Below, one piece after another: positions 33,679 through 42,304 of a stretch of DNA of 64,000 bases. Position 1 is the first letter of the stretch. Each line of letters begins with the position of its first letter. This DNA is from Streptomyces venezuelae. GTDB taxonomy: Bacteria > Actinomycetota > Actinomycetes > Streptomycetales > Streptomycetaceae. The DNA lies in assembly GCF_008642375.1 (NCBI RefSeq), contig NZ_CP029194.1:8364501-8428500 (forward strand). Direction: 5' to 3'. A model generated the notes under the pieces. That model did not search any database and was not told the origin of the DNA. It was given only the letters and a program-made list of their open reading frames with translations. Position numbers and translations under genes: made by a program.

Positions 33679-34560
33679 TCACACATCGCGGCGGTGCGCG
33701 ACAGCCACGGTGATGAACGCCGCGACGAGCGACCATGCCCCGAACACCGTCCACCCCTCGGCCACCGAAACCGGGTACTTGTCCACGGTGTAGTCCCGCG
33801 CGGGGTTCTGGACCAAGGCCTGCCATGCAGTGAGCGGCATCGCGTTGCCGATCTCCTTGACCCACCGGTAGGTCTCGCCCATGAAGAGCATCGGCAACAT
33901 CAGGAGTACGCCGACGACCGCCACGACGGTGCCCGCAGCGTGCCGGATGAGGGCGCCGAGAGCCATGCCGGCGAGGGCACACAGCGGGGCGAGCAGTGCC
34001 GACGCGGCGACGGCCCGCAGGGCCCCGGGGTCGCCGAAGGACATGCCGTGGTGGTCCTGCAGGATCGCCTGGGTCACGCCGAACGACGTGCCCGCGACGG
34101 ACGTTCCGAGGGCGAGCATGACCGCCGCCATGACGATCGCCTTGGCCGTCATCACCGCATGACGTGCGGGGACGGCGGCGAAGGTGGTGCGGATCAGCCC
34201 TGTCGTGTACTCGCCGAAGACCGCGAGGGCACCGACGCTGCCCGCGATGACCATGAGGAGCTGCCAGGCCGGGTCGACGAAGGCGGCCGCCAGGGGATCG
34301 AAGAGCATCTCCGGCTTGGCGGGGAATCCGGGCGGCGGGGCGGGCGGCAGCTCGGGCTGATGCGCCAGCCGCTCGGCATTGGTCCGGGCGGAGTTCACGT
34401 TGATCGCGGTGACCGCCACCGCGCCGACCCCCAGGACCCAGTAGGTGGAACGGAGCGACCACAGCTTGATCCACTCGGCGGTGAGCAGATTGCGGAACCG
34501 GGCGGGGGAGTCGACAGCGGTCGCGTACACCTTCGGTTCGGACACCGTCTGCGCGGTCAT
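33679..34560 (-). CDS. ABC-2 type transporter permease
   Basis: A 293-residue integral membrane protein with about six transmembrane helices and the common actinobacterial layout RNLLTAEWIKLWSLRSTYWVL, where the first helix follows the EWIKL motif. It pairs with the ATPase encoded just upstream; the two overlap by four bases (ATGA), so they are coupled. The family exports hydrophobic or peptide antibiotics, or acts in resistance to them. The divergent two-component system probably controls it. The substrate is unknown. Confidence 0.88.
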   Translation of the reverse strand: MTAQTVSEPKVYATAVDSPARFRNLLTAEWIKLWSLRSTYWVLGVGAVAVTAINVNSARTNAERLAHQPELPPAPPPGFPAKPEMLFDPLAAAFVDPAWQLLMVIAGSVGALAVFGEYTTGLIRTTFAAVPARHAVMTAKAIVMAAVMLALGTSVAGTSFGVTQAILQDHHGMSFGDPGALRAVAASALLAPLCALAGMALGALIRHAAGTVVAVVGVLLMLPMLFMGETYRWVKEIGNAMPLTAWQALVQNPARDYTVDKYPVSVAEGWTVFGAWSLVAAFITVAVAHRRDV

Positions 34561-35468
34561 CGTGCTTCTCCTGCGCTGTATTCGACGCCGGCGGCGGTGA
34601 GTCCCATGAAGGCCTCTTCCAGGGAGGCGGATCGAGGGGCGAGTTCGTGCAGCAGGACGCGGTGGTGGAAGGCGAGTTCACCGATACGGTCCGCGTCCAG
34701 GCCGGTCACCGTGCACGAGCCGTCGGCCTCCTGGCGGACGGCCGCCCCTTCCGCGGCGAGGACGGAGGTCAGCCCGGCGATGTCGGGCGTGCGGACGCTG
34801 ACGCTCCGCCGGGTGCCGCGGGCGGCGAATTCGGCCAGGCTCTCCGCGGCGATCAGCTCGCCCCGGCCGATCACGATCAGCTGCTCTGCCGTGTGCTCCA
34901 TCTCGCGCATCAGATGGCTGGAGACCAGTACCGTGCGGCCCTCGGCGGCCAGCCTCCGGAACAGGCCGCGCACCCAGAGCACGCCCTCCGGGTCCAGCCC
35001 GTTGAGCGGCTCGTCGAACAGCAGGACGGGTGGGTCCCCGAGCAGCGCGGCGGCGATGCCGAGCCGCTGTTTCATTCCCAGGGAGAATCCTCCGATGCGG
35101 CGCTGGGCGGCAGCGGACAGCCCCACCTCCTCCAGGACCTCCGCCACCCTGCTCCGTGGCAGCCCGTTGCTGTGGGCGATAGCCGACAGATGCGCCCGGG
35201 CGCTGCGTCCGCCGTGCACGTCATGGGCGTCGAGCAGTGCCCCGACGTGCCGCAGCCCGCGCGGCCGTCCACGGAACGGCCGCCCGTCGACGGTGACGGT
35301 GCCGCTGGTGGGGGCGTTGAGGCCGAGAATCGTCCGCAGTGTCGTGGATTTGCCGGCGCCGTTCGGGCCGAGGAACCCGGTGACGTGGCCGGGTCGGACG
35401 GTGAAGGTCAGGCCGTCGACGGCGGTGGTGGCACCGTAACGCTTCGTCAGTTCGTTGACTTCGATCAC
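34557..35468 (-). CDS. ABC transporter ATP-binding protein
   Basis: A 303-residue ATPase of the DrrA/CcmA type. Walker A is GPNGAGKST (about 33-41). The signature motif is FSLGMKQRLGIA, a natural variant of LSGGQ, and Walker B is LLFDEPLNGLDP. A C-terminal regulatory domain of about 80 residues follows. It powers the permease with which it overlaps. The start is GTG 35468; the longer open frame upstream crosses the promoter region and is not genuine. The DrrA-like type suggests export of a drug or peptide. Confidence 0.9.
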   Translation of the reverse strand: MIEVNELTKRYGATTAVDGLTFTVRPGHVTGFLGPNGAGKSTTLRTILGLNAPTSGTVTVDGRPFRGRPRGLRHVGALLDAHDVHGGRSARAHLSAIAHSNGLPRSRVAEVLEEVGLSAAAQRRIGGFSLGMKQRLGIAAALLGDPPVLLFDEPLNGLDPEGVLWVRGLFRRLAAEGRTVLVSSHLMREMEHTAEQLIVIGRGELIAAESLAEFAARGTRRSVSVRTPDIAGLTSVLAAEGAAVRQEADGSCTVTGLDADRIGELAFHHRVLLHELAPRSASLEEAFMGLTAAGVEYSAGEAR

Positions 35469-35600
35469 CCGACCACGGTGCCGCGGGCCGTGCCCGCGCG
35501 GCATCGGCCCGCAGGTCAGACTCTCGGGGGCCGCTTGTAGCCCGCGGGCGTACGCCCGCGGGCCGATGCCCCTGCACCGGCCCGTACCTATGATCGCGAC
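35469..35600. promoter_or_regulatory. Divergent control region with nested palindromes
   Basis: Between the ABC operon and the two-component operon lies a 24-bp perfect palindrome (35540-35563): two 10-base arms GCCCGCGGGC around GTAC. A separate 13-base inverted repeat, GGCATCGGCCCGC (35500-35512) with GCGGGCCGATGCC (35558-35570), partly overlaps it. TATGAT (35589-35594) could be a -10 element for the kinase gene, giving a very short leader. The palindromes are candidate response-regulator sites or a terminator between divergent units. Confidence 0.6.
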
Positions 35601-36800
35601 ATGAGCCTCACACCCCGCGCCGCCCGCTCGTGGCGCATGCGACCGGCCACGGCCCAGGCCCTGGCCTGGTGCGGGGCCGTCGCCTACCCGATCCTCCTGT
35701 ACGTCGCGGTGCTGGCGGAACCCGAACCCACCGGCATGCGGCTCCTCCTGCCGGCCGTACTCCCGGTTCTGGCCCTGCCCCTGCTGCGGCGCCGACCGCT
35801 GCCGACGCTGGCGCTGATGCTCGCCGGTTCGTTCGCCGCGACCGTGCTGGCCGCCTCGAAACTGGCCGCGTCCTTCCCCTTCATGGCGCCGACACAGGCA
35901 TGGCAGATCGGCTGTCTGCAGGCGCTGGTGACCGACGGCGCCGTCGGCTGGATCGCCGCCACCCGAAGGCGCCGGACCGCGCTCGTCGCCGCGGGCTGTG
36001 CCCTCACCGTGCAGATCGCCGCGGCCTCCTTCCACCGGAGTGGGCAGGACGCCTTTGTCTCGGCCGTCGCGTTCCTCGTCCTGGTGCTCGCCCTGGCCTG
36101 GATGACCGGCTACCTCGTCCAGGAGCGGCGCGAGCACGCCGCGACGGTACGTGCCCAGGCCGCGGTCCAGGCGGTCACCGCCGAGCGGCTGCGGATCGCC
36201 CGCGAGCTGCACGACATGGTCGCCCACAGCATCGGCATCATCGCCATCCAGGCCGGCACGGGCCGCCGGGTCATCGACACCCAGCCGGCCGAGGCCCGCA
36301 ACGCGCTGGCCTCCATCGAGACCACCAGCAGAGACACCCTGGCCGGGCTGCGGCGCATGCTGGGAGCCCTCCGCAAGACCGATCCGGAAGAAGCACCGTT
36401 GGCCCCCGCGCCGGGCCTGGCAGACGTCGACCGGCTGGTCGCGACCTCGAGGGACGGCGGCGTACGGGCCGACGTGAAGTGGCGGGGCGAACGGCGCCCA
36501 CTGCCCGCGGACGTCGAACTGTCCGCCTTCCGCGTCATCCAGGAAGCGATCACCAACGTGGTCCGCCACGCGGGCACGCACGAGTGCCGGGTGGTCATCG
36601 ACTATCAGGAGGACGAACTGTCCATCGAGATCACCGACCACGGCCACGGCCACGGGCCCAGCTCTGCCGGCACCGGCTACGGCATCACCGGAATGCGCGA
36701 GCGGGCCGCTCTGCTGCACGGCCGGTTCACCGCCGGACCCCGCCCCGAAGGCGGCTTCCGCGTGGCCGTGCGGCTACCGGTGCCCGTGGAGGCGCGATGA
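35601..36800 (+). CDS. Sensor histidine kinase, NarL/DesK type (HisKA_3)
   Basis: A 399-residue membrane kinase. The N-terminal half has five or six transmembrane helices and almost no extracellular domain, which suggests sensing within or at the membrane, as in kinases that detect membrane-active drugs. The HisKA_3 dimerisation helix carries phosphoacceptor H204 in IARELHDMVAHS. The ATP domain follows (FRVIQEAITNVVRHA, GYGITGMRERAALL). It overlaps the response-regulator start by four bases (ATGA). Divergent from a DrrA-type ABC exporter, it is a likely controller of that pump. Confidence 0.9.
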   Translation: MSLTPRAARSWRMRPATAQALAWCGAVAYPILLYVAVLAEPEPTGMRLLLPAVLPVLALPLLRRRPLPTLALMLAGSFAATVLAASKLAASFPFMAPTQAWQIGCLQALVTDGAVGWIAATRRRRTALVAAGCALTVQIAAASFHRSGQDAFVSAVAFLVLVLALAWMTGYLVQERREHAATVRAQAAVQAVTAERLRIARELHDMVAHSIGIIAIQAGTGRRVIDTQPAEARNALASIETTSRDTLAGLRRMLGALRKTDPEEAPLAPAPGLADVDRLVATSRDGGVRADVKWRGERRPLPADVELSAFRVIQEAITNVVRHAGTHECRVVIDYQEDELSIEITDHGHGHGPSSAGTGYGITGMRERAALLHGRFTAGPRPEGGFRVAVRLPVPVEAR

Positions 36801-37468
36801 CCACGCCCCCCGTCCGTGTCGTGCTGGTCGACGACCAGCCGCTGGTGCGTGCCGGGCTGCGCGTACTCATCAACGACAGCGACGGCCTCGAGATCGTGGG
36901 AGAGGCGGAAACCGGCGACCAGGCGGTCCGACTGGCCCAGGAGCTCCGGCCCGATGTGATGGTGATGGACATCCGCATGCCCGGCATGAACGGCATCGAG
37001 GCGACCGGACTGATCACGGCAGGCCCGAGCCCGGCACGGGTCCTCGTCCTCACCACCTTCGACGACGACGAGTACGTCTACGGCGCGCTGCGCTCGGGAG
37101 CGAGCGGATTCCTCGTCAAGGACATGGACCTGGACGACATCCTCACCGCGATCCGCGTGGTCGCCGCCGGCGATGCCCTGATCGCACCGAGCGTGACCCG
37201 CCGCCTCATCGAGGAGTTCGCCGCCCGCCCCGAACCCGCAGCCACACCTCCGCACGGAGCGATCGAAGGCATCACCGAGCGGGAACGCGAGGTGCTCACC
37301 CTCATCGGACGCGGCCTGTCCAACCACGAGATCGCCGACCGGCTCTCCATCAGCCCGGCCACGGCCAAGGCCCATGTGGGGCGGCTGTTCACGAAGCTGA
37401 CGGCCCGTGACCGCGTCCAGCTGGTCATCACCGCCTACGAGCTGGGCTTGGTGTCGCCGTCGCGCTGA
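36797..37468 (+). CDS. LuxR/NarL-family response regulator
   Basis: A 223-residue regulator. The receiver domain has the acidic pocket VDDQ (11-14), phosphoacceptor D58 in VMDIRMPG and lysine in LVKDMD. The C-terminal LuxR helix-turn-helix follows (ITEREREVLTLIGRGLSNHE, then SPATAKAHVGRLFTKL). It is translationally coupled to the kinase upstream and should be phosphorylated by it. Probable targets are its own operon and the divergent ABC exporter, through the palindromes at 35500-35570. Confidence 0.92.
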   Translation: MTTPPVRVVLVDDQPLVRAGLRVLINDSDGLEIVGEAETGDQAVRLAQELRPDVMVMDIRMPGMNGIEATGLITAGPSPARVLVLTTFDDDEYVYGALRSGASGFLVKDMDLDDILTAIRVVAAGDALIAPSVTRRLIEEFAARPEPAATPPHGAIEGITEREREVLTLIGRGLSNHEIADRLSISPATAKAHVGRLFTKLTARDRVQLVITAYELGLVSPSR

Positions 37469-37479
37469 CCGCCGGCCAG

Positions 37480-37805
37480 CAGCAGGACGGCGTCCGGGGC
37501 GCTGACGCGGGCCCATTCGACGAGGGTCGCGCGCGGATCGGGGAGGTGGTCGAGCAGTCCCGCCGAGGTCGGCCACGAGCGCGACGAACCGGCGCAACAG
37601 CCGCTCACCCCACGTCCCGAGCGGGGCGCCCGTCAGGAAACGTACGCCCCAGGTGCTGACGCCCAGGCGGAACGCCTGCTGCGGGTGCCCGTCACACGCG
37701 GCCCCACGACGGCCTCGGCGCGCGGCGCGAAACGCCGAGGCAGGCCGGGAGATCGGCATCCGGCACGCGGTCCACCTGGTCGGCGAGTTCCCGCACCTGC
37801 ATGGC
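37480..37805 (-). pseudogene. Broken gene remnant, possibly a methyltransferase
   Basis: The minus strand holds short coding runs in different frames. MQVRELADQVDRVPDADLPA begins at 37802, another run reads RLGVSTWGVRFLTGAPLGTW, and a third reads AGLLDHLPDPRATLVEWARV. The last matches the post-motif region of class I SAM-dependent methyltransferases. At least two frameshifts separate the pieces. No intact product is possible. The methyltransferase label rests on one segment. Confidence 0.42.
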
Positions 37806-38320
37806 TCAGGCAGAGGCAGGCGTACGGGACAGGGCAGTGCGCAGCGCGAAGACACCGAGCAAGCCGCCTGCCGCGAACCGCTGAGCGGTCATCACGCGGG
37901 GCCGGGCAGCCAGAAGCCCCGACACCCGCGCTGCGCCCAGCATGATCAGAGCGTTCACGGAGAGGCCCACGATGATCTGCACGCCACCGAGCTGCAGCAG
38001 TTGCGCCCAGGCCGGACCCGCCTGCGGGTCCATGAACTGGGCAGAAGAGCGGCGTACATGAGAGCGATCTTTGGGTTCAGCAGGTTGGTCAGGAGCCCCA
38101 TCGAGAACAGGCGGGTGTCGGAGACGGGAGGCAGGTCCTGGGCCGGAGCGAAGGGCGAGCGTCCACCGGGCTTGAGCATGTCCCAGGCCAGGTAGGCCAG
38201 GTAGGCGGCCCCGGCGAGCTTGACCACGGTGAAGGCCAGCGGCACGGCGGCGAACAACGCGGACAGGCCGGCGGCCGCGGCCAGCAGCCCCGGTCTGCGT
38301 ACAACCGCCGGGATTTGAGG
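37806..38320 (-). pseudogene. LysE-family exporter, 5' truncated and frameshifted
   Basis: The minus strand reads AGLSALFAAVPLAFTVVKLA, AYLAYLAWDMLKPG and LLTNLLNPKIALMYAALLP, hallmarks of LysE/RhtB amino-acid exporters. The frame shifts by one base near 38040 and continues in QFMDPQAGPAWAQLLQLGG through QIIVGLSVNALIMLGAARVS to the stop at 37806. The first transmembrane helix and start codon are missing upstream of the PGLLAAAAGLS segment. Both defects would inactivate it. A single sequencing error could explain the shift but not the lost N-terminus. Confidence 0.75.
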
Positions 38321-38456
38321 CGCGGGCGTCCCCGAAGCCCCCGGGATCGATCTCGGTCCAGTCCCACAGTCGGCAGCGCCAGACAGTCACCCCGGAAGGG
38401 ACCACGGTCTCTAGGCCGTTTCGTTCGGATCTTGCGAGGCTTGCCATACTTCCCGA

Positions 38457-38942
38457 GTGGAGATGCAAGCCGAGGAGGCAGCGCGGCGTTGGCTGGCTGA
38501 TCAGGGCGTCAGCCAGGTGCGCGACGGGTGGGTGAGCGACGAGAAGCCGGACGCGTTGCTCACCGCCAACCAGGTGGCGCACTCCTGGGCCGGTGATGCG
38601 TTCGCCGAAGACCTGCATGCAGCCGACCAGGTGCGGTTGGCTTTCGGGCTGCTGGACCTCCTCGACGAGTACTGGGTCACGTGCGAGATCCGGTTCGCGA
38701 ACGAGGGTGCGGAGGGTCCCCTGCCGACCGACGTGCTGTGGGACGGCTACCGTCAGCGGCTGGAGGCGGACCGGGAGGCCGAGGCCGTCACCTATTCGCT
38801 GTGGGTGGACTGGTTCGAGGACCACGCCACTTCCGCGACGGGACTGCTCGACCCGATCGGCCGCGGAATCGGCCGGTGCGCAGTGCTGTACCGGGATGGC
38901 GAACCAGCCGAGATCGCCTATTGGGGCTGCACCGCGGACTAG
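38457..38942 (+). CDS. Hypothetical acidic 161-residue protein
   Basis: An unrecognised soluble, acidic protein rich in Trp and Glu/Asp (WVTCEIRFANEGAEG, SLWVDWFEDHATSATGLLDP), ending in AEIAYWGCTAD. It has no signal peptide or membrane segment. GTG 38457 follows a CATACT hexamer by only about six bases, so the mRNA may be leaderless; ATG 38463 is the alternative. Size, acidity and isolation resemble orphan immunity proteins, but there is no toxin nearby and this is only a suggestion. It is bordered by broken genes on both sides, yet its own frame is clean. Confidence 0.6.
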   Translation: MEMQAEEAARRWLADQGVSQVRDGWVSDEKPDALLTANQVAHSWAGDAFAEDLHAADQVRLAFGLLDLLDEYWVTCEIRFANEGAEGPLPTDVLWDGYRQRLEADREAEAVTYSLWVDWFEDHATSATGLLDPIGRGIGRCAVLYRDGEPAEIAYWGCTAD

Positions 38943-39336
38943 ATCCCCATGCCGGTCACACCTCGGTGAGCCTCGTCGACTCCACCGAGACGGGCAGGAG
39001 GACGCCCGCTGACCGAAGGGACCCGGCACTCGCCTCGGCCCGTGTGCGCTTGGCCGGCGCCGCCGTGATGCTCATCATGCGAGTGAGCATCCACTGCCGG
39101 GTCGCGGTCAGCTTGGGGAAACCGGCCTGCTGGGCGGAGGGGCGGCGGGGCGGCGGCCCATCTGCCCAGGTCTTCACCGTCCACGACGACCAGACCCACC
39201 TGTGTCGGCAGCGTGCCTCCGGCTTTGGCGTGGTTCCAGGCGAGGCGGAAGAGACGCCGGCGGTGGATGCTCCGGTTCGGGCACGAGCCGGGGTCGCTTG
39301 CTGTCAAGGTCTGTCGGCGCTCCTACCGACCTCACG
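38943..39336. other. Gap with a helicase-associated domain fragment
   Basis: No intact gene was seen in these 394 bases. A minus-strand run at about 39130-39270 reads FRLAWNHAKAGGTLPTQVGL then VVVDGEDLGRWAA, which resembles one helicase-associated (HA) repeat of streptomycete helicases. It lacks start and stop and is probably a stray fragment. The rest has no coding character. Confidence 0.35.
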
Positions 39337-39777
39337 TCAGCGCGCGTGCTGCGCCAGCGCGGACGGCAGGCGCTCGGTCACGTCGTCCGCGAGCCGTTCG
39401 AACTCGGCTCTCAGGAAGCGTTCCGCCAGCCTGGCCAGGCCCTTGAACCGGAATGACGCCCGGTAGGTCAGCAAGGTCGCTTCTGCTGAGGGTGCCCCGA
39501 AGAGCATCTCGTCCTTCGCGACCACGGACGAGTTCGCTCCTACGAACACCAGGCGTGCGGGCTCCCTGACCTCAAGCCTGTAGGAGAGTTCAGTGGTGCG
39601 CCCTCGGAACCGTGAGGTGTTGTGCCAGGTGGCACCCGGTCGTACGGCACCCCTGTCGACGCGGACACAGCGCACCGTGCCGGGATCCCATTCCTCGGTT
39701 CGCTCGAAGTCCTCCAGGTAGGAGAACGCCTTCTCGAGTGGGAGGGGGAGGAGGATGGTCCGCTCCACCGTGATCAC
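39337..39777 (-). CDS. SRPBCC-family protein
   Basis: A 146-residue START/polyketide-cyclase-like fold with a hydrophobic cavity (ERTILLPLPLEKAFSYLEDF, then EEWDPGTV; YRLEVREPARLVFVGA). Such proteins bind or transport lipids and small aromatics. SRPBCC genes often accompany the sigK-type fatty-acid operons of actinobacteria, and one such operon starts 1.3 kb away, so a lipid role is plausible. It is transcribed away from that operon. No catalytic residues are known for this group. ATG 39777 is a reasonable start. Confidence 0.8.
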   Translation of the reverse strand: MITVERTILLPLPLEKAFSYLEDFERTEEWDPGTVRCVRVDRGAVRPGATWHNTSRFRGRTTELSYRLEVREPARLVFVGANSSVVAKDEMLFGAPSAEATLLTYRASFRFKGLARLAERFLRAEFERLADDVTERLPSALAQHAR

Positions 39778-40309
39778 TGAAACCTCCTCGGTCGGTACTC
39801 ACGATGCCCGTGAGCGTCACCCATTGCTTCACCCGAAGAGCGACGTGCGGATGCGGGTGTGCGCGAGGCCGCGCGGCTCCCGCCGGACCGCCGCGTCGCA
39901 TCCGTCGGGGCGGCGCGACGCACGGTGTCCGGCGCGTGCGCCCGCCCATCCCCATGACCATTCGTGGGCCCGCCGCGGACGCCGCGGAAGGTAGCCGGGT
40001 GCTTTCCCACCACACCGCGGCCGGAGGCTCCGCATCCCGGTCAATCGATGCACAAACGATTCGTCTTGAGCCGAGACTCCATCTCGCCGGATCCTGAGCA
40101 GGCCGGGGCGTACTCGCCCGGTCCGTGGCCCGCCCCTCGCGGAAGCAGAATCCCTCGCCTTCCCGCCCGCAGTACGGGTCAAGAGGAGTCGTCATGATCG
40201 CAGCGTTCGGCGCACGGCGCCTCGGCCCGTACACCTGCGACGGTGGCGTCCTGCACGCGGGCAGTCGTTCGGTACCGAGACCTGATGGTTCGGGGAACGA
40301 GGACCACAT
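39778..40309. other. Intergenic region without a supported gene
   Basis: About 530 bases upstream of the sigma-factor remnant. Open frames exist but show no family resemblance, ribosome site or steady codon bias. Any promoter of the lost sigma gene would be here. No strong hairpin was found. Confidence 0.45.
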
Positions 40310-40905
40310 CTCGTGCGCGCTTTCGGCTCCGCGCCGGCCGACGGCCGACGAGGTCGGCACGGGACTCGTCCAGGGCGACCAGGACCCCCTCGCGCTCGCT
40401 CACCAGCGCTGGGCCGGGCCCGTGCACACGCCGGCAACTCGGGCGATGCGGGAGGCACGCGAGGCGGAGGACGTCACTCATCAGGTCTCTCTCGCCGCGT
40501 GCTGGGGCCTTCAGGGCTGCCGCCCCGAGCCGGGGCCCGTTCCCGCATGGCCGATCGGGATCGCGCGCCGCAAGATCGCCGATGCCCCTTCCGCTCGGAC
40601 GCGCCGCACCGAACTCGTCGCTGCGGCTGGAGCCGCGTTGCTGTTCTACGTGGTGTCCGCGCGCGGCACTGAGTACGTGCTCGACCCTGCCGTGATCAGC
40701 GGCGCGCTCGCCCGGCTGCCTCGCGTGCAGCGCGACGTCCTCGCCCTCGCGTACTTCGGCGATCTGACCCCGGACCACGATCGCTCGGCGTACCGGGATG
40801 CCTCTCGGCACGGCGAACAGCCATGCCCGGCGCGGGCTCCGGCGGATGCGCGGCGACCTTGCTCCGGACTCGGCCGGTCGTACGTCGGACGACCGGCCCC
40901 CGCGG
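40310..40905 (+). pseudogene. ECF sigma factor (SigK-like), frameshifted and degraded
   Basis: Almost the whole sigma protein can be read in one plus frame: ALAHQRWAGPVHTPATRA and AREAEDVTHQVSLAACWGL (region 2), PVPAWPIGIARRKIADAPS, then ALARLPRVQRDVLALAYFGD (region 4). Just after GDLTPD, near 40779, the frame shifts by one base and resumes as IARRTGMPLGTANSHARRGL and RRMRGDL, the region 4 recognition helix. No start with a ribosome site remains, and odd Cys and Pro substitutions suggest drift. It lies about 140 bases upstream of an operon whose gene content matches the mycobacterial sigK locus. No anti-sigma gene is left. Confidence 0.8.
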
Positions 40906-41047
40906 CAGGCCGAAGCGCCCACGCTCAGGGGCATCTGGCCGGGCCTGCGGATCCGTACCCATCCGCAGGGGCGACGGCACCGAATCGACAGAGCAGGCGG
41001 CCCGCGCAACCGGTGCGCGGGCAATCGACGGACATGAGGGGGCAGGG

Positions 41048-42304
41048 ATGAACCGGCGCAGCGTCGCGGTGGTCGGGTCGGGGGTGGCGGGCCTGACCGC
41101 CGGGTACGTGCTCTCGCGGGCCTACGACGTGGTCCTGTACGAGGCCGACTCCCGGCTCGGGGGCCACGCGCACACCCACGAACTCCCGACCGGAGCGGGT
41201 GGCACAGTGCGCGTGGACACCGGATTCATCGTCCACAACGACCGCACCTACCCGTACCTTCTGAGGCTTTTCCGTGAGCTGGGCGTGGCCACCCAGGACT
41301 CAGAGATGAGCATGTCCGTCCGATGCGACGGCTGCGGCCTCGAATACGCGGGCGCTCGTGGCCCCCGCGGGCTGCTGAGCGGCGGGAACCTGCGCCGCCC
41401 CCGCCATCTGCGGATGCTCGCCGACGTCCCCCGGTTCCATCGGGCGGCGCGACGGCTGCTCGCCTCCGGCGACGACACCCAGACTCTCGGGGCGTTCCTG
41501 CGACGTGGCGGATTCTCCTCGTACTTCGTCGGCCACTTCGCCGTCCCGCTCGTGTCCGCCGTCTGGTCCTGCGCCCCGGACACCGCCCTGCTCTACCCGG
41601 CGGCCTACCTCTTCCGCTTCCTCGACCACCACGGGCTTCTCTCCGTCACCGGCTCGCCCCAGTGGAAGACCGTGACCGGGGGGTCGTCGGTCTATGTCGA
41701 CAAGGTGGCCAAGCGCCTCGCCTCCGTCCGTACCTCCACGCCTGTACGGGCGATCGAGCGCGGCCCCGACCACGCGCGCGTGACCACCGAGGACGGCCAC
41801 TCCGAGGTGCACGCGGCTGTCGTCGTGGCCGTCCACCCCGACCAGGCCCTGCGGATGCTCGCCGATGCCACGCCCGACGAGCGGCGCGTCCTCGGAGCGT
41901 TCACCTACTCCCGTAACCCCGCCGTGCTGCACCGGGACGACACCGTCCTGCCGCGCTCACCCCGAGCGCGGGCCTCGTGGAACTACTGGCTCCCGTCCTG
42001 CACGGCACGGCCCGGGGCCGTCCAGGTGAGCTACGACATGAACCGGCTCCAGCGCCTCGCGGTGCCCGAGCCGCACCTGGTGACCCTCAACCCCGACGGG
42101 CGCGTCGACGAGAGCACGGTGCTCGCACGGATGGTGTACGAGCATCCCGTCTACACCCCCCGCTCGGTCGCCTCCCAGCGCGAGCTCCCCGGCCTCGTCA
42201 CGTCCGTCACCGCCTTCGCCGGTGCCTACCACGGCTGGGGCTTCCACGAGGACGGCTGCCGCTCCGGCGTCGCGGCCGCCCGGGCCCTGGGGGTGAACTG
42301 GTGA
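41048..42304 (+). CDS. FAD-dependent amine-oxidase-like protein (first gene of fatty-acid operon)
   Basis: A 418-residue flavoprotein of the NAD(P)/FAD-dependent oxidoreductase superfamily. The FAD-binding Rossmann motif GSGVAGLTAG is at residues 10-19, followed by YEADSRLGGHAHTHE. The C-terminus has FAGAYHGWGFHEDGCRSG, the conserved FAD-contact end of this subfamily. Its relatives sit beside DUF1365 and CFA-synthase genes across bacteria, as Rv0449c does in M. tuberculosis. It probably oxidises or desaturates a fatty-acyl group, though the reaction is unproven. ATG 41048 has a purine-rich GGGGGCAGGG upstream. GTGA overlaps the next start by four bases. Confidence 0.87.
   Translation: MNRRSVAVVGSGVAGLTAGYVLSRAYDVVLYEADSRLGGHAHTHELPTGAGGTVRVDTGFIVHNDRTYPYLLRLFRELGVATQDSEMSMSVRCDGCGLEYAGARGPRGLLSGGNLRRPRHLRMLADVPRFHRAARRLLASGDDTQTLGAFLRRGGFSSYFVGHFAVPLVSAVWSCAPDTALLYPAAYLFRFLDHHGLLSVTGSPQWKTVTGGSSVYVDKVAKRLASVRTSTPVRAIERGPDHARVTTEDGHSEVHAAVVVAVHPDQALRMLADATPDERRVLGAFTYSRNPAVLHRDDTVLPRSPRARASWNYWLPSCTARPGAVQVSYDMNRLQRLAVPEPHLVTLNPDGRVDESTVLARMVYEHPVYTPRSVASQRELPGLVTSVTAFAGAYHGWGFHEDGCRSGVAAARALGVNW

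Noticed and set aside
34557..36719. Extended minus-strand start for the ABC ATPase
   Set aside because: The extension runs opposite the histidine kinase and across the divergent promoter; GTG 35468 is the only start consistent with family length.
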